A DNA stretch of 11,609 nt from Methanobrevibacter sp. GTDB lineage: Archaea > Methanobacteriota > Methanobacteria > Methanobacteriales > Methanobacteriaceae. The DNA lies in contig JAUNXD010000009.1 in the NCBI GenBank assembly GCA_030539985.1, forward strand, positions 1-11,609, read 5' to 3'. A program made the translations under genes and the position numbers. The stretch's first letter is position 1, and each line of letters begins with the position of its first letter. The notes below the pieces were generated by a model, which ran no database searches, had not been told where the DNA came from, and saw only the letters and a program-made list of their open reading frames with translations. Below, in pieces: positions 1-5,948 of this stretch.

Positions 1-49
1 ACAACTTATAATTAGGGTCATTTTCATCGAAATTAAGTCCATGTATCAT
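1..49 (-). CDS. 5' end of an unidentified gene, cut by the left edge
   Basis: An ATG at 49-47 opens a frame of 16 codons that reaches the window edge without a stop (reads MIHGLNFDENDPNYKL). A ribosome binding site, GGTG at 58-55, lies five bases before the ATG, the same arrangement used by well-supported genes here. Further upstream are a TATA-like stretch (about 83-93) and a symmetric operator candidate (96-108), so the start looks like a genuine translation start. The visible residues are too few and too polar to name a family. Called from the start signals and not from homology. Confidence 0.55.
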   Translation of the reverse strand, partial: MIHGLNFDENDPNYKL

Positions 50-80
50 TTTTTCACCAATATAATGTATGTATGGACTA

Positions 81-108
81 ATATTTCTATATTTCGGTCA
101 ATTTGACC
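81..108 (-). promoter_or_regulatory. Promoter with operator candidate for the left-edge gene
   Basis: Read on the minus strand, GGTCAAATTGACC (108-96) is a six-base inverted repeat around one central base. It is followed at once by an A/T-rich TATA-like stretch (about 93-83), and the ATG starts at 49. A start of transcription about 25 bases below the TATA box would give a short leader that contains the GGTG ribosome binding site. The symmetric element sits where BRE and TBP/TFB bind, so a protein bound there could block or recruit the basal factors. The regulator is unknown. Confidence 0.4.
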
Positions 109-227
109 CCATTTCTTTAAAATAAATAAAATTTCTTTGTACTATCAAAAGGCAAGAAAAATTAATATGGAATTTTAAAAAAAGAAGTGCAAATAATTAA
201 TATTACAAGGGTTAAAAATTCAGACCC

Positions 228-281
228 CTAAAACATTACAAGAGATATCATCAGCAATGTCATCCTCGTTTTTTTCTTCAT
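228..281 (-). CDS. Tiny hydrophobic ORF, small protein or remnant of a secreted-protein gene
   Basis: ATG at 281-279 opens a 17-codon frame, MKKKTRMTLLMISLVMF, ending in TAG at 230-228. A GGAG ribosome binding site lies at 294-291, nine bases before the ATG. A TATA-like stretch at about 338-347 predicts a transcription start near 315-320. The peptide has a basic start and a hydrophobic core, like the first half of a signal peptide or a very small membrane protein. Beyond the TAG the same frame stays open for 21 more codons and is again hydrophobic, ending at 162. That suggests either decay of a longer gene or coincidence. Function unknown; the start signals are better than the coding evidence. 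Confidence 0.35.
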   Translation of the reverse strand: MKKKTRMTLLMISLVMF

Positions 282-310
282 TTTAAATTACTCCACATAA
301 GTAATTAAAC

Positions 311-350
311 CGAACGTTCGTTCTTTTAACTAAAATACATATATTTAATC
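311..350 (-). promoter_or_regulatory. TATA box and palindromic operator candidate for the tiny ORF
   Basis: On the minus strand TTAAATATATG (about 347-338) resembles an archaeal TATA box. The ten-base palindrome CGAACGTTCG (311-320) lies about 25 bases further on, where transcription should start. A repressor bound there would block initiation. The sequence resembles operators of TetR-type repressors (from memory, not searched). Regulator and regulated product are unknown. Confidence 0.35.
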
Positions 351-420
351 AATATACAAATAAATATATAATTTTAATAGTATATAAAGGAAATTGAGTA
401 TTTACGACAGTTTATATATT

Positions 421-469
421 ATCCAAAATCGAACCCAAAAGCCAAGATTTTTAAAATCTTTATTTGGAT
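421..469. repeat. Nested inverted repeats, possible small structured RNA
   Basis: An outer seven-base pair of arms, ATCCAAA (421-427) and TTTGGAT (463-469), encloses an inner perfect repeat of eight-base arms around one T (444-460). If transcribed, either strand could fold into a stem with an inner hairpin. A plus-strand TATA-like stretch ends just before it (411-420). No known RNA family was recognised. Confidence 0.3.
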
Positions 470-570
470 TCTCAATGAATTCAAGGTGAAAAAAAGTTGA
501 TTGATTGTATAATTCGATGAATTCATACTCAAACATTTCAAATCATGCTAAAAAAAGCAATACAATTAAC

Positions 571-593
571 CTCCGAGATTAAAGAATCCGGAG
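571..593 (-). terminator. Bulged hairpin, possible terminator of the YcxB-like gene
   Basis: CTCCG (571-575) pairs with CGGAG (589-593), and GATT (577-580) pairs with AATC (585-588) around an AAAG loop, with one bulged A at 576. On the minus strand, downstream of the gene that stops at 647, the hairpin is followed after 13 bases by a run of seven T (557-551). The spacing to the T-run is longer than usual, so the terminator reading is tentative. It could also be an RNA structure. Confidence 0.3.
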
Positions 594-646
594 AATTCAT
601 GCACAACAAAATTAAAAAGTAATTAATGACGTTTTTTCAATACAAT

Positions 647-1183
647 TCAATATAGACAGGAATTGTCAACAATCAGATTTTTCTCTTTAATGGTGGCCAT
701 TATCTGACTTTTATATTTGTTTTCAACAGCTATTATTTTAGAACCTTCATTTTTTGGAAGGAATGTTATTGAATACTTATTCACTATAATCCAGGACATT
801 TCACTAAAGTTTAATCTGAACTGTTCATTTCCAATAAGCATTTCAACATATTCATCCTCAATGATGAGCTTTTTGTCCAAACCATTATTTTTAAACTTTG
901 AAATCCTTCTGCGGATCAAAACATTATATATTATGCCTAAAACGAATGCAATTAAAAATAGGATAACCACATACAGATATATGGTATTGCTTTGATTTGA
1001 CAGATACAGAAATGCAAAGATTGTCAGAAACAAAAATGAAATTTCTGTCAATATAATTGCATGTGAATCTATTCCACGTATTCTCTGCTTCGGATCTTTA
1101 ACCAGTTTCGAATAATTTGACATTACAGCCAAAACTTCACCATAATACTTATTGGATCCGGCATTATCAATTACAATTTCCAT
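647..1183 (-). CDS. Two-TM YcxB-like membrane protein
   Basis: The 178-residue protein has a short cytoplasmic N-terminus, two membrane helices (about 41-61 and 67-90) closed by the basic RRR at 91-93, and a soluble C-terminal half of alternating strands (about 105-175). This layout and the C-terminal texture resemble bacterial YcxB-like proteins, whose role is unknown. The assignment is from architecture only. No ribosome binding site precedes the ATG, but a TATA-like element centred near 1209 lies about 26 bases upstream, which fits a leaderless mRNA. The gene is downstream of tfs on the same strand with a 50-base gap that contains this promoter, so it is probably transcribed on its own. 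Confidence 0.7.
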   Translation of the reverse strand: MEIVIDNAGSNKYYGEVLAVMSNYSKLVKDPKQRIRGIDSHAIILTEISFLFLTIFAFLYLSNQSNTIYLYVVILFLIAFVLGIIYNVLIRRRISKFKNNGLDKKLIIEDEYVEMLIGNEQFRLNFSEMSWIIVNKYSITFLPKNEGSKIIAVENKYKSQIMATIKEKNLIVDNSCLY

Positions 1184-1233
1184 GAAAATATTTTGATTTG
1201 CAAATGTATAAATTTATTTATTGAAAAAACGTT

Positions 1234-1551
1234 TCAGTTAGAGCTTCTCCAGGTGTTTCCGCATTTTGCACATCTTATAAAATTAGTCGGCGCCTCATCA
1301 GCTGATCTGGTCTGCACTGTCCACCAGTATCCCTTTGTTCCACCGCATTTGTAGCAGGTGATTCTTGTTGTCGGCAGGGCCACATTTTTATTGTCTGTTA
1401 CGATAACTTTCGCTTGCGGTTTTGTTTCACCTTCCATATGATACTGCTTCTCAATATCCTCTTCAGACAATGTTTTTTCATAGCCGCAGCTACATCTAAT
1501 CTTGCCTCCAGTAGGCATCAGCATCTTACCGCAATCAGGACAGAATTCCAT
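1234..1551 (-). CDS. tfs: Transcription factor S (TFIIS/RPB9-like cleavage factor)
   Basis: Archaeal TFS binds RNA polymerase and stimulates cleavage of backtracked transcripts, rescuing stalled complexes. The 105-residue protein has an N-terminal zinc ribbon (C4, C7, C20, C22), a linker, and a C-terminal TFIIS-type zinc ribbon (C66, C69, C94, C97). The hairpin motif QTRSADE carries the acidic pair D85-E86 that reaches the polymerase active site, so the protein should be active in cleavage. Length is normal for the family. A longer frame starts at 1566, but that ATG overlaps the GGTG ribosome binding site, and the start at 1551 gives the usual MEFCPDCG N-terminus. It appears to be its own transcription unit. 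Confidence 0.95.
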   Translation of the reverse strand: MEFCPDCGKMLMPTGGKIRCSCGYEKTLSEEDIEKQYHMEGETKPQAKVIVTDNKNVALPTTRITCYKCGGTKGYWWTVQTRSADEAPTNFIRCAKCGNTWRSSN

Positions 1552-1609
1552 ATAACAAAACACCATTAAAAATTCGTAAGTATTAATTTAATTGGCCAAG
1601 TATTTAAAA

Positions 1610-1990
1610 TTATCTCAGCTGGAGCAGCAGCACAATCACAGAGAATATGGCAAAAATCATCTGAAAGTTCAAGGACAATCCTGCACCTATCCTAATGACC
1701 CCAAATATTTTCATGGAGAAAATGAAAGGCATCAGATATGCAAAAAACAGATAGAATATGATTATGGAAACTACTGCAAGAGCAATCTTCTGGGATTTGG
1801 TTTCAATGAGATTTTCATCCTCAAGACGGTTTACTCCGTAATTGGCAAAAACAAACAGACCAAAAAACACTCCAAGATATGCCAAATTGCCGATGTTGAC
1901 GGTGGACAATACGAACACCACCATCACGGTTATTACAGCAGCAATAATGAAATGCATTATCATCAATTTTGAGATTTCACCGTAATTCAA
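1610..1990 (-). CDS. Small four-TM membrane protein, paralogue of the gene upstream
   Basis: A 126-residue hydrophobic protein with about four membrane helices (roughly 10-30, 35-52, 70-92, 105-125). No known family recognised. It is similar to the product of 1987-2427: LSTVNIGNL and FFGLFVF here match LKTVNLTDV and IFGLYFL there, and the hydrophobic pattern runs parallel to the end. The start is TTG at 1990, which overlaps the TGA stop of the upstream gene as TTGA. A strong GGTGATG ribosome binding site sits a few bases before it, inside the end of the upstream gene, so the two are translationally coupled and may form one complex. The next ATG codons (near 1969 and 1963) are alternatives with poorer spacing. 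Confidence 0.75.
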   Translation of the reverse strand: MNYGEISKLMIMHFIIAAVITVMVVFVLSTVNIGNLAYLGVFFGLFVFANYGVNRLEDENLIETKSQKIALAVVSIIIFYLFFAYLMPFIFSMKIFGVIRIGAGLSLNFQMIFAIFSVIVLLLQLR

Positions 1991-2427
1991 TAGTCATCAC
2001 CATATTTTTCCCTATCCTTTAAAAAGAGAAGGAAATTGAATATCATCATGATTGTGGCAAAAATAATCATGTAAACGTAAGGGCTTAGCGTTAAATCTAC
2101 TCTTGCACCGTTTACTACAAAAATAACATAATCGGAAAGTGAAAATACATTTCCAAATAGCAACGGCACTACAATGAGAAATATCAAATCGAATACGATA
2201 ATCAAACCAAGAGCAAGAAGAAATCTCTGATGATTGTTTTTTACATCACCTGATTCGACCAGAATTTCGATTCCGAATATAACCAAGAAGTATAAACCGA
2301 ATATATTAGCAATGTGCATTACATCAGTAAGATTGACTGTTTTTAAAAAATAACATGCCACCAATGAAATAATCAGTGCTGAAACTAAATTTACGGTTAC
2401 TACCCTTGAGAAGTTACTACTAAACAT
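1987..2427 (-). CDS. Small four-TM membrane protein, first of a tandem paralogous pair
   Basis: The 146-residue protein has about four membrane helices and a charged tail, KDREKYGDDY. The tail codons double as the ribosome binding site of the next gene. Family not recognised; function unknown. It is slightly longer than its paralogue, with extra residues before the last helix. The ATG at 2427 is preferred; an in-frame TTG lies directly before it. There is no ribosome binding site, but a TATA-like TTATAATATT (about 2448-2458) lies about 26 bases upstream, which suggests a leaderless mRNA. This promoter directly follows the T-run terminator of the DUF2149 gene. Confidence 0.75.
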   Translation of the reverse strand: MFSSNFSRVVTVNLVSALIISLVACYFLKTVNLTDVMHIANIFGLYFLVIFGIEILVESGDVKNNHQRFLLALGLIIVFDLIFLIVVPLLFGNVFSLSDYVIFVVNGARVDLTLSPYVYMIIFATIMMIFNFLLFLKDREKYGDDY

Positions 2428-2465
2428 CAATAATGTATTTGTAACTAATATTATAAAAAAGTTTT

Positions 2466-2503
2466 AAAAAAAAAAGTTTTACGTGGAAGGGTCAACCTTC
2501 CAC
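2466..2503 (-). terminator. Hairpin plus T10 terminator overlapping the DUF2149 stop codon
   Basis: GTGGAAGG (2483-2490) and CCTTCCAC (2496-2503) form a perfect eight-base stem with a five-base loop. On the minus strand a run of ten T (2475-2466) follows after seven bases. The TGA stop (2494-2492) lies in the loop and the last codons of the gene form one arm, so translation to the stop would disturb folding. It ends the DUF2162-ExbB-DUF2149 operon. Confidence 0.75.
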
Positions 2504-2812
2504 CATTATCAGCTTACCCGTAGCAGGGTCCTTATAAACTTTACCCATCTCAGTATATCCCTGACCGGACGAATTTGAGGTATCCGGTGTCTCATTTAAC
2601 TGTTGGCCCTGATCAACTTCAGTCATTTTTTGCTGCATCTGTTCGTGAACATTCTGACTTGGGTCAATCATGGCTTGCATGTTCCAACTTATGATAACAA
2701 AAACCAAAAAGCCAACAGCAATAACCAGCATCGCATCCACAAGGTTGGATGTACCGGCCATCGGGTCTTCTTCGACACGTTTAGATCTACGTCTGCTTTG
2801 TTTTCTTACCAT
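2492..2812 (-). CDS. DUF2149 protein, probable ExbD/TolR-like partner of the channel subunit
   Basis: The 106-residue protein has a strongly basic N-terminus (residues 3-12), one membrane helix (about 24-43), and a polar C-terminal domain of about 60 residues that should face outside. The helix begins NLVDAMLVIAVGFLV, close to the ExbD/TolR pattern PLVDVMLVLLIIF, in which the aspartate takes part in proton passage. Here it is D26, nearly the same position as in E. coli ExbD (D25) and TolR (D23). The outer domain is shorter than that of ExbD and looks unrelated. The ATG at 2812 is chosen because GTGAT lies just before it; a GTG at 2821 that overlaps the TAG stop of the upstream gene is an alternative. 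The family assignment is from memory of DUF2149 and the gene context. Confidence 0.8.
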   Translation of the reverse strand: MVRKQSRRRSKRVEEDPMAGTSNLVDAMLVIAVGFLVFVIISWNMQAMIDPSQNVHEQMQQKMTEVDQGQQLNETPDTSNSSGQGYTEMGKVYKDPATGKLIMVEG

Positions 2813-2820
2813 AAAAATCA

Positions 2821-3462
2821 CTAATTCATTTTATCAAGCACAGCATCAATCAAAGCATCCAAATCAGACAGATATCTGTCATACCATCCTGATCGGATTT
2901 TACCGATAACATAACATAATGCACCGGAACCGATACCGACGATAGTAGTGTTGAATGCAACAGTAAGGGAGGACGCCAATGTATTGATGTCTCCGGCACC
3001 TAATGCCGCAAGACCCGGACCCATTGGAATTAAAGTACCCATTAACCCTAAGGTCGGTCCGATACGAGTAATAATATCAGTTTTCTGTAAGTTTTTCATT
3101 GTTTTTTCTTCTTCAAATTCAAAGAGCTTACGTGCAAGGGCTTCCCTTGAGGATGTGCCCAGTTCTTTTGAAGAAGCGATTTCGGTCAATACCTTCTTTT
3201 GAGCCTTTGGAATATTGGCATTGTTGATTACATCTTTTAGCGCTTCAACGGATTGTGCTCTGTTAATATCATAAATCAAATCTCTGATTGATCCAACAGG
3301 AACTTTACGTCTTGAAGTATATTCGGCAATTATTCCACCTAATGTAATTATTGAAATAATTACGATTACAAGCAAAATAATTAAAACCGGTATTGTTAAA
3401 CTTTGTGAAATAACGTCAAGAGAACCTGTTAAAAACTCTCCACCTGGAATATTTAAAGCCAT
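2821..3462 (-). CDS. MotA/TolQ/ExbB-type proton channel protein
   Basis: The 213-residue protein follows the ExbB/TolQ plan: TM1 (about 22-44), a cytoplasmic helical domain (50-130), TM2 (about 133-156) and TM3 (about 168-189). The conserved TM2 motif appears as GPTLGLMGTLIPMG with T143, and TM3 carries AFNTTIVGI (169-177). These match the threonine-bearing pore motifs GLLGTV and ATAxGL of ExbB/TolQ. Such proteins form a pentameric channel around ExbD-type helices and turn ion flow into mechanical work. The start has a GGTGA site six bases upstream, directly after the stop of the DUF2162 gene (11-base gap). The DUF2149 gene follows with touching stop and start, so all three are probably made together. 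Confidence 0.92.
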   Translation of the reverse strand: MALNIPGGEFLTGSLDVISQSLTIPVLIILLVIVIISIITLGGIIAEYTSRRKVPVGSIRDLIYDINRAQSVEALKDVINNANIPKAQKKVLTEIASSKELGTSSREALARKLFEFEEEKTMKNLQKTDIITRIGPTLGLMGTLIPMGPGLAALGAGDINTLASSLTVAFNTTIVGIGSGALCYVIGKIRSGWYDRYLSDLDALIDAVLDKMN

Positions 3463-3473
3463 ATTTTTTCACC

Positions 3474-4199
3474 TTATCTTAAAATACTTCTACCTTTTCT
3501 ATTTAAAACAATACCCCCAACCAGCAAAATGGCAAATGCCAGTATTACCATAAGGATATCCTGTGGAGAACCCAATGCGATAGGACTTTGAGTTTTTGAC
3601 AATACCCCTGCAATATTTGGTATGACAATCGCTGAAAGCAAGAAATATGCACCTAAAAGAAGCATGAAATTACCCAAAACAATTGGATAAGGTCTGTTGA
3701 TTACTCTAACTATCGTATTTGATGCAAAGTAAGTTACGATCATAACGCCAACAAGCGCTGCAGCAGCATACCAGCTGAGATCCAGTGAACTAACCCCAAT
3801 TGTCGGTGCAACAATCAATACACTTGCGATAATTGAACCGAAACAGCACGGACAAGGAGCAATGATAGCAAGAGAGGTTGCAGTGGATGTATTCTTGTCA
3901 TGTATTTTCCATTCTCTTATTGTGAATAATCCCGCAATAATCATGATTGAAGCCATGATAATGTAGAATATCGTATTATAGCTGTAAATTGCCTGAACCA
4001 ATTGTTCAGAGTATAGCGAAGCAATAGCTGAAATGAGCACTACGCCTCCACCATAAGCAATACAAATTGCCGCAAATAACTTTTTAGACAAATTGGCCAA
4101 TCCTGATGCCAATCCTATCTTGATACCGAATACCAAAACGGATGCAAAGATTCCAACCTGCCATAAAACACTCATCATATCCATAGTAAAATTCTCCAT
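3474..4199 (-). CDS. DUF2162 multi-TM protein with CPCC motif, predicted transporter
   Basis: The 241-residue membrane protein has about seven helices (roughly 10-32, 38-60, 76-95, 108-131, 143-165, 172-197, 213-233). The fourth helix begins with PCPCCFGS, giving cysteines at 116, 118 and 119 inside the membrane. That recalls the CPC sites of metal-pumping ATPases and the paired cysteines of DsbD/CcdA-type proteins, so metal transport or thiol transfer are both possible; neither is shown. It is the first gene of the operon with the ExbB-like and DUF2149 proteins, so it is the likely substrate-handling part. The ATG at 4199 lacks a ribosome binding site, while an ATG at 4184 has GGAG nine bases upstream, so the true start may be 4184. 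A TATA-like stretch lies near 4242-4253. Confidence 0.85.
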   Translation of the reverse strand: MENFTMDMMSVLWQVGIFASVLVFGIKIGLASGLANLSKKLFAAICIAYGGGVVLISAIASLYSEQLVQAIYSYNTIFYIIMASIMIIAGLFTIREWKIHDKNTSTATSLAIIAPCPCCFGSIIASVLIVAPTIGVSSLDLSWYAAAALVGVMIVTYFASNTIVRVINRPYPIVLGNFMLLLGAYFLLSAIVIPNIAGVLSKTQSPIALGSPQDILMVILAFAILLVGGIVLNRKGRSILR

Positions 4200-4324
4200 A
4201 TAAAATTAAATTTAATTAATTACATTTTATTATTAATCTAATAAAATATATATAATTTTCACTGCGATATGAAAAAATTTTATTATCAATAATATTTTTA
4301 ACAAGGATAATTAAAAAGATTTAG

Positions 4325-4368
4325 GTCAAAAAAAGAAAAAAAATATTTCACAAATAATGTGAAATATT
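4325..4368 (-). terminator. Hairpin plus T-run terminator of the surface-protein gene
   Basis: AATATTTCACA (4342-4352) and TGTGAAATATT (4358-4368) form a perfect 11-base stem with loop AATAA, starting five bases after the stop codon on the minus strand. Two T-runs broken by one C follow directly. It resembles a bacterial intrinsic terminator and separates this gene from the DUF2162 operon downstream. Confidence 0.8.
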
Positions 4369-4373
4369 GTAAA

Positions 4374-5948
4374 CTAACGTTTTCGGTATCCAACACCAAA
4401 AATCACACATACCATTAAAATTGCAACCAAATTGTATACAATGTTAAAAGGATTACCATTGTGACCCTTTGGCATTTCAACATCCTTAACATCAGGCTTA
4501 TTTACGGTATTGTTCGAAATATTGCTGACGTTTTCAGTTGAGTTTCTGCTGCCGGTAACGTTGACGCTTTTCAGTGTCTGATTTACATCCTTTGCAGTGG
4601 AATAGGAAATAATCCTGTGACTTACAGTCTTAGATAATTTATACCGTTTCGAATGAGTGGAATATAAACCTCTATCCTTTGCCATATTATCCCCTTGCTT
4701 TTTCACTTCACTGGATTCAACCAATTTGCCGGTAGCTGAATCGTATTTTAAAGCATATGAAATTTGTTTAGTATTTTTTACCACAATGAAATAAAATACT
4801 AAATCCTTCCATGATGGATCATCTACAGATATCAAATGTTTTTTGTTGAATTTAGGTCCCAAACCGTCAAGGATTCCATCAAGAACCTCATCGGTTTTTA
4901 AACCGTCAACCTTAACATGACCTGCGGATGTTAAAACGTACAAATATGGATAATCTTTTGGAATATCAACACCTTTTGATTTAAAGTAATTTAAAGCTTT
5001 ATTACATGCATTAACACCTATATCATAAAGGTCTAAGCTTGAAGATTCCTCCATAGATTTACCTACCATACTAACAGCGACGGACGCAAGTTCATCTGAA
5101 GAATTTGACTTCTTCAATGTGAACGCATCATCATCGAAATCCCTTGAGACGCCCAAGGCACCAACAAGGGGCAAATCAAATTCATGTGGATAATATTTAA
5201 CAGTTTGAAGCTTATCATTCCCACCAGAAAGTCCAAAAGGAACATACCGTTTATATGTTCTCAGATTCAAATCATCTAATCGTCCATTAGTCCAGGAATT
5301 GATTATGGCCAGATACGAATTCGCGTCTTCGTGGTTCAAACCCATCTTTTCCAAAAGACCAGCAGAGATTTTCGGACCGATTTCATCATAATTAAACTGA
5401 GTGTTATAATCATTATAAAATGCAACTGTGAGAGATTCGTTATTTTTGTAAAGGAAAGCTACATTTACTGAATCAGCAGTTGAAGACAAAATTACAAGAT
5501 TTCCATCTTCATAAGTTATATATCCATTAGAAGCATCATTTATTCCATTTAAAACATTTTCAGTGGTTTGATTATTAATTTTCAAATAACCTGCATTTGT
5601 AATTACCAGTACATCATCATAGTTATCTATTTTGACAAGACCGGTAAAGTCTTCAGTTATTTCGTATCCGAGTTCGTAGTTGGAATCGCTCATCCTTGCG
5701 TCAACCTCATGGGCCTCAACAGCACTTTCATGCGTTTCGCCGCATTGGGATATCAGCTCAAAACCTTCACTGTCTGAAGTGTCTTCAGGCAGTTCCAGAT
5801 TCATCGTCGAATCAATCTGATTTTCAACGGAACAATCCAATATTGGCGCGTCATCGCTATAAGTCACGTTGTCACTTGCAGCTACCGCACCGATTAAACT
5901 CAGAGCCATGATTAATAAAAAAACCATACTAAAAGTATGTTTTCTCAT
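4374..5948 (-). CDS. Secreted, C-terminally anchored surface protein with two internal repeats
   Basis: The 524-residue protein begins with a clear signal peptide (basic start, hydrophobic 8-22, likely cleavage after AVA or AVAA near 23-24). It ends with an Asn/Thr-rich stalk (455-482) full of N-glycosylation sequons, one membrane helix (about 501-519) and the basic tail YRKR. It should sit on the outer face of the membrane. Residues 111-181 and 334-404 are two copies of one unit: VLVITNAGYLKINNQTTENV matches LYVLTSAGHVKVDGLKTDEV, and strand patterns after these also align. The unit recalls large FmdE-like surface proteins of methanogens (from memory, low certainty), but no Cys/His metal motif is evident. 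AGGAG lies three bases before the ATG. The gene lies upstream of the DUF2162 operon on the same strand but has its own terminator. Confidence 0.8.
   Translation of the reverse strand: MRKHTFSMVFLLIMALSLIGAVAASDNVTYSDDAPILDCSVENQIDSTMNLELPEDTSDSEGFELISQCGETHESAVEAHEVDARMSDSNYELGYEITEDFTGLVKIDNYDDVLVITNAGYLKINNQTTENVLNGINDASNGYITYEDGNLVILSSTADSVNVAFLYKNNESLTVAFYNDYNTQFNYDEIGPKISAGLLEKMGLNHEDANSYLAIINSWTNGRLDDLNLRTYKRYVPFGLSGGNDKLQTVKYYPHEFDLPLVGALGVSRDFDDDAFTLKKSNSSDELASVAVSMVGKSMEESSSLDLYDIGVNACNKALNYFKSKGVDIPKDYPYLYVLTSAGHVKVDGLKTDEVLDGILDGLGPKFNKKHLISVDDPSWKDLVFYFIVVKNTKQISYALKYDSATGKLVESSEVKKQGDNMAKDRGLYSTHSKRYKLSKTVSHRIISYSTAKDVNQTLKSVNVTGSRNSTENVSNISNNTVNKPDVKDVEMPKGHNGNPFNIVYNLVAILMVCVIFGVGYRKR

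Larger units (their letters stand above)
50..646. other. Long AT-rich intergenic region
   Basis: Nearly 600 bases without a normal-sized gene on either strand. It holds the promoter of the left-edge gene, a 17-codon ORF with its own expression signals (228-281), a CGAACGTTCG palindrome (311-320), nested inverted repeats (421-469), two copies of the palindrome TGAATTCA 42 bases apart (476-483 and 518-525), and a bulged hairpin (571-593). Plus-strand TATA-like stretches occur near 378-388 and 411-420, but no convincing plus-strand gene follows them. No tRNA, rRNA or CRISPR was found. It could hold a small RNA or be the remnant of a lost gene. Confidence 0.6.

Noticed and set aside
162..281. TAG read through as an amino acid (pyrrolysine-like) in the tiny left-end ORF
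   Set aside because: Pyrrolysine use is not expected in this group, and no pyl genes or readthrough signals are visible; TAG is also used as an ordinary stop for the ExbB-like gene and paaK.
421..469. A genuine tRNA gene
   Set aside because: No D-arm, unpaired T-stem, very AT-rich stems and only 49 bases; archaeal tRNA genes are GC-rich and longer.
541..646. Small plus-strand ORFs (for example ATG at 599 after GGAG)
   Set aside because: Only 7 to 21 codons with no protein character; the GGAG is one arm of the hairpin at 571-593.
1592..1972. Plus-strand 126-codon frame rich in His and Lys
   Set aside because: It lies opposite the small four-TM protein gene; the HHHHG stretch is the mirror of hydrophobic codons, and there is no ribosome binding site or domain.
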